36,630 bases of DNA from Planctomycetaceae bacterium. Lineage in GTDB: Bacteria > Planctomycetota > Planctomycetia > Pirellulales > UBA7805. The translations under genes were made by a program, and so were the position numbers. Below are positions 8,504 to 15,534 of the stretch, one piece after another. A model generated the notes under the pieces. It was not told the origin of the DNA and made no database searches. It saw only the letters and a program-made list of their open reading frames with translations. The stretch is taken from assembly GCA_902630355.1 (NCBI GenBank), contig CACOUL010000023.1, positions 1 through 36,630 of the forward strand, given 5' to 3'. Numbering within the stretch: the first letter of the stretch is position 1; each line of letters starts with the position of its first letter.

Positions 8504-8965
8504 ATGTCGGCCATCTACCCCTTCAAGCACATCATTAGCGAAAATGAAGTGGAGCCCGATGGGTATGTGAGTTGCTTGACCTATCTACTGTGGACCCGTT
8601 CGGCCGCCCAGGAACATTCCGCGAAGCAGGGCTGGACCCCGGAGCGGTATATTGAAATCGGTGCGGCATGGGTCGTCCGCTCGCACCACATCGAATATTT
8701 CCGACCCGCCTTTGCCGGCGAGGAGGTCGTAATCGACACCTGGGTCTCGAATTTTGGTAAAACGAGATCGTTGAGAAAATATCTGATCCGCCGGCCCGCT
8801 GATAATTGCGTGCTGGTTACGGCGGAGACCAATTGGGCGCTGGTGGATATTGCCAAGCGAAGACCTCGCCGCATTCCGCAGGAAATTATCGATGCTTTTA
8901 CGCTGGTTCCCGAGTGCGAAGAGCCAAAACCGAAACCGGCTCCCGAACCGGCGCGCAGCGATTAA
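8504..8965 (+). CDS. Acyl-CoA/acyl-ACP thioesterase of the 4-hydroxybenzoyl-CoA thioesterase (hotdog) family
   Basis: ATG 8504 (MSAIYPFKH) sits 6 bp after GAGG, so the longer ORF from 8453 is not used. The 153-residue product has the single-hotdog pattern of YbgC/FadM-type enzymes: a central helix after EVEPDGYVSCLTYLLW, then HIEYFRPAFAGEEVVIDTWV and TAETNWALVD. These hydrolyse thioester bonds of acyl-CoA or acyl-ACP in the cytoplasm. By eye, the position of catalytic Asp17 in Pseudomonas 4HBT is Glu17 here (E-P-D-G for D-P-A-G). The C-terminal tail is rich in Pro, Lys and Glu. The ketosynthase gene follows 51 bp later on the same strand, so cotranscription and a shared acyl chain pathway are likely. 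Substrate not known. Confidence 0.82.
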   Translation: MSAIYPFKHIISENEVEPDGYVSCLTYLLWTRSAAQEHSAKQGWTPERYIEIGAAWVVRSHHIEYFRPAFAGEEVVIDTWVSNFGKTRSLRKYLIRRPADNCVLVTAETNWALVDIAKRRPRRIPQEIIDAFTLVPECEEPKPKPAPEPARSD

Positions 8966-9016
8966 ACTTGCGTGCGATGAAAAAAGGAGTAAAAACATTG
9001 CACAGGGAGGGTCGCA

Positions 9017-10258
9017 ATGACAGAGCAGATCAGAGTCGCCGTTACAGGATTTGGCATCCTCAGTGCACTCGGTCGGGGCGCGGACAAGAATACCGATGCG
9101 CTTCGCGAGGGTAGATCAGGGCTGGTGGCTCGCCCGGAATGGGAATCAGAAAAACTCCGCTCGCGCGTTTCTGGCAACGTCGATATTGAACCGCTCCGCG
9201 ACCAATTCGACCGCAAAGAGAGTCGCTTCCTCTGCGACCCCGCCCTGCTTTCCGCACTTGCGATGCGCGATGCGATCGAACATGCAAAACTCGCTCCCGA
9301 GGATGTCACCAATCTGAGAACGGGCCTGGTGATGGGTACCGGGGGATCGAGCGTGCCGGACGCCGTCGCCCTGGCAGACCGCATGCGGGCCCGAGGGGGC
9401 TCGAAAGTAGGAGCCTACTTTGTGCCGCGGATCATGGGTTCGGCCGTCACGGCCAACCTGAGCAATATGTTTCACATTCATGGGCACGCCTACTCGATGA
9501 CTAGTGCATGTGCCACATCTGCACATACGATCATGCACGGTTTCGATTTGATTCGCTCCGGAAGACAGGATCGCGTATTTGCCGGTGGCGCTGAGGATAT
9601 CAACGTATTTTGTGTCGCTTCGTTCGACGGCATGAATGCCCTCTCGATCGCCTACAACGAAGAACCTTCCCGGGCCTCCCGCCCTTTGGACCGCGGGCGC
9701 GATGGGTTTGTCTATTCGGGCGGCGCCGGCGTGCTGGTCCTTGAAAATCTGGAGTTGGCCGAGCGACGCGGAGCAACGGTCTGGGCCGTCCTCGCCGGGG
9801 CCGGAGCATCCTGCGATGGCGAAGATATGGTGGTGCCCAATCGCATCGGTGGTGAAGAGGCAATGCGATTGAGCCTGGAGGACGCAAAGATCGTCGCCGA
9901 CCAAATTGACTACGTCAATCTCCACGGCACTTCAACACCTGTGGGAGATACGGTTGAAGTGGAAGCGATCAAAAATGTTTTCGGTTCTGCCATCCCCGCA
10001 TTTTCGTCGACAAAATCAATGACGGGACACGGACTCGGCGCTGCGGGCGTGCAGGAGGCTATTTTTTGCATCCTCATGATGCAAGGCGGATTTCTCGCCC
10101 CCAACATCAACTTAGAGGATCCTGAACCGCTGGTGGCGGATTTGCCGATCGTGCGACAAAGCGAGAAGGCTCAGATCGGCTGGGCCCTGAGCAATTCGTT
10201 CGGCTTTGGAGGCACCAATTGCAGTCTGATTTTCAACCATCCCGACGCAATGCTTTGA
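9017..10258 (+). CDS. Beta-ketoacyl-ACP synthase, FabF/KAS II type
   Basis: ATG 9017 follows GGGAGG (9005-9010). The 413-residue product has the complete elongating-ketosynthase triad: nucleophile Cys165 in SACATSAH, His303 in NLHGTSTPVGD and His338 in KSMTGHGLGAAG, plus the C-terminal NSFGFGGTN loop. It condenses an acyl thioester with malonyl-ACP in the cytoplasm. Length is usual for FabF. No ACP, ketoreductase, dehydratase or malonyl transferase lies nearby, so this looks like an accessory synthase paired with the upstream thioesterase rather than the housekeeping fatty-acid operon. The gene ends 2 bp before the end of the convergent ligase gene, leaving no room for a dedicated terminator. 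Confidence 0.92.
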   Translation: MTEQIRVAVTGFGILSALGRGADKNTDALREGRSGLVARPEWESEKLRSRVSGNVDIEPLRDQFDRKESRFLCDPALLSALAMRDAIEHAKLAPEDVTNLRTGLVMGTGGSSVPDAVALADRMRARGGSKVGAYFVPRIMGSAVTANLSNMFHIHGHAYSMTSACATSAHTIMHGFDLIRSGRQDRVFAGGAEDINVFCVASFDGMNALSIAYNEEPSRASRPLDRGRDGFVYSGGAGVLVLENLELAERRGATVWAVLAGAGASCDGEDMVVPNRIGGEEAMRLSLEDAKIVADQIDYVNLHGTSTPVGDTVEVEAIKNVFGSAIPAFSSTKSMTGHGLGAAGVQEAIFCILMMQGGFLAPNINLEDPEPLVADLPIVRQSEKAQIGWALSNSFGFGGTNCSLIFNHPDAML

Positions 10259-10260
10259 AA

Positions 10261-11565
10261 CTAATCATTGCGGCGGTCGATCACCCGCTTCGCTTTTCCT
10301 TCGCTCCGCGCGAGCGTCTGCGGACTCAGCAGTTTGACTTCAACTCGCAGTCCAACCGCTTTTTTCATCACTTGTGCTAATTCCGCGTGCAATGAATCGG
10401 TATCCGAAGAAGCCACTTCCACGTGTACCGCAACTTGGTCCAAATCGTCTCGACGCATCAATTCGATCTGGTAATGCGGCAAGGTACCCTGGACCGACAA
10501 GAGGGCCGCTTCAATCTGCGCGGGATAAACATTCACACCCCGAATGATCAACATGTCGTCCGACCGCCGATCAATCCGCCGTATCCTCCGCAGCGTGCGG
10601 CCACAACGACAGGGCTCTGGCAAAAATGCGGTGATGTCGCCCGTGCGATACCGAATCAGTGGCATTGCTTCTTTGCTGAGGGTTGTGAGCACCAGTTCCC
10701 CCTCTTCCCCGGATGGCAGCACCTCGAGCGTCTCCGGATCGATGACTTCCGGGAAAAATAGATCTTCAAAAATGTGAAGGCCATCCTGCGCGTCACATTC
10801 CGCGGCGACTCCGGGACCAACAACTTCTGAGAGACCGTAAATATCAAAGGCCCGGATGTCAGCTGACCGTTCAATCCGGTTGCGCATCGCTTCGCTCCAG
10901 GGTTCCGCCCCGAAGACGCCGATTCGCAGCGGGAGTTTCCTGAAATCGATCCCGGTCTGCTCGGCCCGGTCAATCAAATGCAAAAAATAGCTTGGTGTGC
11001 AACAGATGACCGTCGCGCCAAACTCTTGCATCACCTGAATCTGTCGATCGGTGTTGCCCCCCGAGGTCGGCACCACCGTAGCGCCGAGATGTTCCGCCCC
11101 GTAATGGACTCCGAGACCTCCGGTAAAGAGTCCATAACCATATGCGTTCTGCAACACATCGTCAGCACGGATGCCATAGCAACGCAAAGTACGCAGCATC
11201 GCCATGCTCCAAATCTCGAGATCGCGGTTGGTATAGGCGACCACAATCGGCTGTCCCGTAGTGCCGCTGGAAGCATGAATGCGATTGACGTCCTCAAGAG
11301 GACAGGCAAGCAATCCGTAAGGATAACTGTCCCGCAAATCTTGTTTGTGAGTGAAGGGATACTCCTGCAGACCAGAGAGGCTGTCGATTTTCTGTGGATC
11401 GAGCCCGAGGTCATCCCAGCGTTGCCGCACCGATTCGACCCGCTCATATGCTCGCACCGCCATCTGCCGTAAGCGATCGAGTTGCACCGCCGCCAACTCC
11501 TCCGGAGGCAAGAAGTCCAACGTCTCGACATGCGCGGGATTCAATGATTGAGAGGAGTGTTCCAT
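10261..11565 (-). CDS. paaK: Phenylacetate-CoA ligase-like AMP-forming acyl-CoA synthetase
   Basis: The 434-residue length matches PaaK. Motifs are the AMP-binding loop SSGTTG (residues 99-104), YGLSEVVGPG, RYRTGDIT, and the C-terminal RSDDMLIIRGVNVYP, typical of phenylacetate-CoA ligases. The C-rich CRCGRT before it is also usual. The reaction is ATP-dependent activation of an aryl or short carboxylic acid to its CoA thioester. ATG lies at 11563-11565 on the complement, 30 bp after the stop of the E1 gene, so the two form a minus-strand operon. No paa ring-oxidation genes are present, so phenylacetate as the true substrate is uncertain; another acid linked to 2-oxoacid dehydrogenase chemistry is possible. 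Confidence 0.9.
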   Translation of the reverse strand: MEHSSQSLNPAHVETLDFLPPEELAAVQLDRLRQMAVRAYERVESVRQRWDDLGLDPQKIDSLSGLQEYPFTHKQDLRDSYPYGLLACPLEDVNRIHASSGTTGQPIVVAYTNRDLEIWSMAMLRTLRCYGIRADDVLQNAYGYGLFTGGLGVHYGAEHLGATVVPTSGGNTDRQIQVMQEFGATVICCTPSYFLHLIDRAEQTGIDFRKLPLRIGVFGAEPWSEAMRNRIERSADIRAFDIYGLSEVVGPGVAAECDAQDGLHIFEDLFFPEVIDPETLEVLPSGEEGELVLTTLSKEAMPLIRYRTGDITAFLPEPCRCGRTLRRIRRIDRRSDDMLIIRGVNVYPAQIEAALLSVQGTLPHYQIELMRRDDLDQVAVHVEVASSDTDSLHAELAQVMKKAVGLRVEVKLLSPQTLARSEGKAKRVIDRRND

Positions 11566-11595
11566 AGCGAATGAAAGAGAGGCATCGCCCCGCCC

Positions 11596-13740
11596 TTACG
11601 ACCTCAGCAATTCTTCCATTTTTTCTTTTATCTGGATGGTGCTGGGAATCACTTGCATCATTTGCTCAATATTGTACGGGACGGGACAATCTGCCGCACA
11701 CAGTCGCTGCAGGGGTGCTTTGAGTGAATCGTGCGCCTCGCTGGCAAGCGTTGCCATCACCTCACCGGCAAATCCTGCCGTCACAGTATCCTCGTGCACG
11801 ACCAATGCTCTGCCCGTCTTGCGCACACTTTGCACTACCGCTTGCCGATCCCAAGGAATGAGGGTCCGCAAATCGACGAGTGTTACCACCTCTGCAAACT
11901 CTGCGGCCGCCTCCATGCAGCGGTGTACCATTTCTCCCCAGGTAATCACGGTGAGTTCTTCGCCCGTCCCGTAAAGGGCTGCCTTACCAAAAGGCACACA
12001 GTGTTCGGGACCCGGATTTGATCGGCGTGCACGAGGATCCACCAGCAAGCCACGGTGCTCGAGAAAGAGTGTGGGATCGTCCCCTCGAAGCGCAGTCCGC
12101 AGGAGCCCCGCAGCATCGGCCGCGTTACTCGGCATCGCAATCCGCCAACCCAGCATATGGGCGTAGCTCGCCTCACCGCTCATGCTGTGCCAGGGGTCTC
12201 CCCCTTTCTTGCCACAGCCTACCGGAATGCGAACCACCATCGGAGCCGAAAATTTTCCCGCCGTGCGCCAGCGAACTAATCCGGCATCGACCATCTGCTC
12301 ATAGCCCGCATCGGCATATTTTCTAAACTGGAGTTCGGGTACCGGCATCAGCCCTGCAATCGCCAATCCGATAGACCGGCCTACAATTCCTTCTTCTGAA
12401 AGTGATGTATCGAGTACACGATCGGCACCCACGTTCTCCTGTAATGATCGAGTTACCCCGTGAATCCCGCCATAGGCACCGACATCTTCTCCAAAAACGA
12501 GAATTCGCTCGTTTTTCTTCATCTCGCTTTGTAAGGTGCCGTGGATCGATTCCCGCAAATCAACGGTTCGACCATCCGCTTCCTGATCCCCTGCTGTTTG
12601 GTCAACATCGTCGCTTTCAACCTTTCCTTCTAGCGACATTCTCTCCACCGGTCCCTGCGGCGTGTCGCATTCGGCAAACAGATGATCGGTCGGTGGCAAC
12701 GGAACCGGGGATGCCGTTTCCTCGATGCGACGAAGAGTGTCCTCAACCTCTCGGTGCACCTCTTGCTCAAGATGCGAAAATTTTTCTTTCGAGAGAAGAT
12801 CACTATCTTCGAGAAACTTCTGCAACTTGGCCAATGGATCCTGTTTGCGATCTGCGGCCAATTGGTCTTCGGTCTTATAGTGCTGTTTATCGGTGAAAGC
12901 ATGCCCCGCAAGCCTGGGTACCGTGAGCCGAAGCAGGCACGCACCCTCGCCGCTGCGAACATACCGCAGAGATCGCGAAATAGCGCATGCTGCCTCATAC
13001 GGGTCAGTGCCGCTCGCTTCATCCACCTTCAAATCCTGAAAGGACGCAAGATTCGCTGCAATATTCCCACCCGGTGTTTGCAGCTTTGAAGGAACTGATA
13101 TTGCGTAACCGTTATCTTCGATCAAAAAAAACATCGGTAGTTTTAGCGTCGTCGCGATTGTCAGAGCCGACCAAAACCCATTCGTCGCTACACTTCCGTC
13201 ACCCCCCGTTGCAACCGCAACAGCCCCCTCAACCTCCTGCTCACCCAGAGTCTCTCGTCGGTAGCAAAGCGACTGAGCCCAGCCGGCAGCAGGTGTAAAT
13301 TGGGCTCCGACATTACCCGACGCGGGAAGAATCGTTGCATGCTCTCGACGAGGCAGATTGAAAACGACACCGACATCGCGGCCCGCACTGGGGCCGCCCT
13401 CGTATGCCAAACTAGCCGCCAATGCCTCTTCACACGTCATCCCGCTGGCAAGCAATAAGGGACGTGATCGATAGTATGCGGTCGCCACATCGTGAGGATG
13501 ATCCAGAGACAGGCCCAACAAAACCTGTGCCAGTTCGTGACCGGCAGACGAAAGCTGTAACTTCGTTTTCCCTTGCGGCGCCAGCTCGCGTTCTTCGAGT
13601 TCATCGATCTTTCGCGCAAGCAGCACAAGCCTTGCAACACGCTGCCAATCGAAATGAGGCTGATCGGACCCCAGACTCCCCTCGGCGTCCCGCCGCGGTG
13701 CATCTCCTTGGTGCCCCTGTTTCGTCACGTCCGACTTCAT
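11596..13740 (-). CDS. Fused E1 alpha-beta subunit of a 2-oxoacid dehydrogenase (branched-chain or pyruvate type)
   Basis: The 714-residue product joins both E1 subunits. Residues about 30-330 are the alpha part with the thiamine-diphosphate motif GDGS (180-183) ending at Asn210, with AYYRSR and the PRREHAT region before it. Residues about 395-714 are the beta part (RILVFGEDVG, LSEEGIVG, ELQFRKYADAG, GDPWHS, TLFLEHR, VDLRTLIPWD). E1 decarboxylates a 2-oxoacid and reductively acylates lipoyl-E2. E2 and E3 are not in the window and must be elsewhere. Fused E1 genes occur in several phyla. The linker (about 335-395) is acidic and poorly conserved-looking. ATG at 13738-13740 on the complement has only a weak GAAGTG-like ribosome site. 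It is upstream of the ligase gene in the same operon. Substrate class cannot be fixed from sequence alone. Confidence 0.9.
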   Translation of the reverse strand: MKSDVTKQGHQGDAPRRDAEGSLGSDQPHFDWQRVARLVLLARKIDELEERELAPQGKTKLQLSSAGHELAQVLLGLSLDHPHDVATAYYRSRPLLLASGMTCEEALAASLAYEGGPSAGRDVGVVFNLPRREHATILPASGNVGAQFTPAAGWAQSLCYRRETLGEQEVEGAVAVATGGDGSVATNGFWSALTIATTLKLPMFFLIEDNGYAISVPSKLQTPGGNIAANLASFQDLKVDEASGTDPYEAACAISRSLRYVRSGEGACLLRLTVPRLAGHAFTDKQHYKTEDQLAADRKQDPLAKLQKFLEDSDLLSKEKFSHLEQEVHREVEDTLRRIEETASPVPLPPTDHLFAECDTPQGPVERMSLEGKVESDDVDQTAGDQEADGRTVDLRESIHGTLQSEMKKNERILVFGEDVGAYGGIHGVTRSLQENVGADRVLDTSLSEEGIVGRSIGLAIAGLMPVPELQFRKYADAGYEQMVDAGLVRWRTAGKFSAPMVVRIPVGCGKKGGDPWHSMSGEASYAHMLGWRIAMPSNAADAAGLLRTALRGDDPTLFLEHRGLLVDPRARRSNPGPEHCVPFGKAALYGTGEELTVITWGEMVHRCMEAAAEFAEVVTLVDLRTLIPWDRQAVVQSVRKTGRALVVHEDTVTAGFAGEVMATLASEAHDSLKAPLQRLCAADCPVPYNIEQMMQVIPSTIQIKEKMEELLRS

Positions 13741-13900
13741 GATGTCACTTCAGCCACACGATGTTTGTGATAGGGTCTCTTGACGAATCGGAGAGCCTCT
13801 GGAAATGGCATATAGTTGTCCGTTTTGATCAAGTATATTAACAGAAAGACAACAAGTCTGATACCTGATACTCCCACCATTTGAAGCGTTCAGGCCCGTA
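13741..13900. promoter_or_regulatory. Divergent promoter region between E1 and HTTM genes
   Basis: This 160-bp spacer separates the outward-facing E1 (minus) and HTTM (plus) genes. It contains an AT-rich core around 13826-13842 (TGATCAAGTATATTAA), the most promoter-like DNA between them. I could not assign a -35/-10 pair with a good spacer on either strand. Confidence 0.4.
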
Positions 13901-15451
13901 ATGAGAAAGGTTCGCCAGTTACTGGGCATCGACACCCGTTCCCTAGCGGTCTTACGTATTGCGCTGGCGACACTGGTCCTCATCGATCTCCTGCAGCGCG
14001 CGGTGGACCTGCAGGCGCACTATACCGATTTCGGAGTTCTGCCCACCTGGGCAACAAAATTTATTCTCAGCTACAAACCATTGCACTGGTCGCTGCACCT
14101 ATTGACCCCCAAGCTGTATTGGCTGAGCGGTAGCTGGCAGTGGCAAACAGTGCTTTTCAGTATCGCCGGCGTGGCTGTCCTCTGCATGCTCTTCGGTTAC
14201 CGAACGCGTTGGGCCACAGTGATCACCTGGATTCTCTTGGCCTCATTGCACACGCGGCATCCCCTCGTCCTCAATGGGGGCGATCATCTTCTTCGCATGC
14301 TGGTTTTCTGGTCGATGTTCCTGCCCCTCGGTGAACAATTTTCCCTCGACCGCAAACGCACTCACTTGCCAAGGCAGCCGAGACTTGCGTTTTCGGCGGC
14401 GACCATCGCTATCATGGCACAACTCTGCTTCATGTACTGGGTGAGTGCCGCGACAAAAACCGATCCCCAATGGACTGAATCTGGGTGGGCTCTCTACTAC
14501 GCACTGCACTTGGATCAGGTGGCAACGCCTTTCGCCAAGTGGCTGCTTCAGTTTCCTTCTCTCCTGCAGTGGATGACTTTCGCAACCCTCTACCTTGAGT
14601 GGTTGGGGCCCCTGCTCACCTTCTGTCCCTTCTACAATTCCCGCGTCCGCCTCGTGGTCATTGGACTTTTCTTCGGCTTACACATCGGCATCGCCCTTTG
14701 CATGCACTTGGGCCTCTTTCCCTGGATATGCATGGCTGGATGGCTCATATTTTTGCCTGCCTCGTTTTGGGATTGGATCGCGAAAACGTTTTTGTATCGA
14801 TCCCCACCCAGTATCGCCGCATCCCGCAGCATCACCTCGGAAAGTGATCAGCCTCTCGATTCAATAGAACCCCCACGCGACCTGCCATCCTGGGTCAACG
14901 GCATGGTCACCGTGCTGATCCTCTACATTGCGCTCTTCAATCTCCAGGTCATCTTTGAGGTAGCCAAAAGCGACCGGATGGCTTGGTTTAACGAGAACTG
15001 GAAATCGGTCGGATACGGACTCGGATTCGAGCAACGCTTTGATCTCTTTGCCCCGAAACCGACCATTATCGATGGTTGGCTCCTTGCGGTTGCGACGCTG
15101 GAGGATGGTCGGCAGGTCGATTTACTCGAAGAAGGCACTGCCGTCGACTGGGAAAAGCCAGAGGATTTTTCATCCCGTTACCCGAATGGGCACTGGGGCG
15201 CCTACCTCTTTTTCCTCAAAGAGCCCAACATGGCAGCGGCGATGCATCGACCCTATTACGTAGAATATCTCAAGCGACGCTGGAGAGCGGAACACGGGAC
15301 GAAAAACCAAATCGCAAAAGTCGAACTCGTTTTTATGTTGGAACTCACCCCTAAATGGCCCAAACAGCCGCAAGCGAAGCCGGTTCTGCTCTACCGCGAT
15401 AAGCCACGACTCGACCGCGTAAATTATAAAGAATACAATTTTTCTGATTAA
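13901..15451 (+). CDS. HTTM-domain membrane protein (vitamin K-dependent gamma-carboxylase-like)
   Basis: The 516-residue product has the HTTM pattern: the N-terminal IDTRSLAVLRIALATLVLIDLLQR, YTDFGVLP, FGYRTRWATVITWILLASL, LVLNGGDHLLRMLVFW, and several more hydrophobic segments up to about residue 300. A second, largely soluble part (about 325-516) carries one further hydrophobic segment and may face the periplasm. HTTM proteins are related to gamma-glutamyl carboxylase. From memory of the human enzyme, the catalytic Lys218 lies in a K-L-D-A-D-W context; here K186-T-D-P-Q-W fits, so the base may be kept. Carboxylase activity is otherwise unproven for bacterial members. A hairpin follows directly after the stop. 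It heads a plus-strand series with the sulfotransferase and oxygenase genes. Confidence 0.82.
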   Translation: MRKVRQLLGIDTRSLAVLRIALATLVLIDLLQRAVDLQAHYTDFGVLPTWATKFILSYKPLHWSLHLLTPKLYWLSGSWQWQTVLFSIAGVAVLCMLFGYRTRWATVITWILLASLHTRHPLVLNGGDHLLRMLVFWSMFLPLGEQFSLDRKRTHLPRQPRLAFSAATIAIMAQLCFMYWVSAATKTDPQWTESGWALYYALHLDQVATPFAKWLLQFPSLLQWMTFATLYLEWLGPLLTFCPFYNSRVRLVVIGLFFGLHIGIALCMHLGLFPWICMAGWLIFLPASFWDWIAKTFLYRSPPSIAASRSITSESDQPLDSIEPPRDLPSWVNGMVTVLILYIALFNLQVIFEVAKSDRMAWFNENWKSVGYGLGFEQRFDLFAPKPTIIDGWLLAVATLEDGRQVDLLEEGTAVDWEKPEDFSSRYPNGHWGAYLFFLKEPNMAAAMHRPYYVEYLKRRWRAEHGTKNQIAKVELVFMLELTPKWPKQPQAKPVLLYRDKPRLDRVNYKEYNFSD

Positions 15452-15454
15452 CGC

Positions 15455-15478
15455 ATTCTTCTGCTTCCGGTGAAGAAT
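15455..15478 (+). terminator. Hairpin after the HTTM gene, possible weak terminator
   Basis: ATTCTTC (15455-15461) and GAAGAAT (15472-15478) form a perfect 7-bp stem with a 10-base loop, 4 bp after the TAA stop. The tail (CTTCGTTT) is only moderately T-rich, so termination would be partial at best. Confidence 0.35.
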
Positions 15479-15484
15479 CTTCGT

Positions 15485-15494
15485 TTAGCGCTAA
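15485..15494. promoter_or_regulatory. Palindrome TTAGCGCTAA upstream of the sulfotransferase gene
   Basis: A perfect 10-bp palindrome lies 40 bp before ATG 15535, in AT-rich DNA. It could be an operator, but a single short palindrome can occur by chance. Confidence 0.2.
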
Positions 15495-15534
15495 CAAATT
15501 CAATATTTGATCCCTCATTCAAGAATACCATTCG

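Noticed and set aside
9146-9925. 259-codon minus-strand ORF inside the ketosynthase gene
   Set aside because: Shadow of a high-GC gene with complete catalytic motifs on the plus strand; no recognisable domain.
10261-11565. Aerobic phenylacetate catabolism cluster
   Set aside because: Only the ligase is present; ring epoxidase and later pathway genes are missing.
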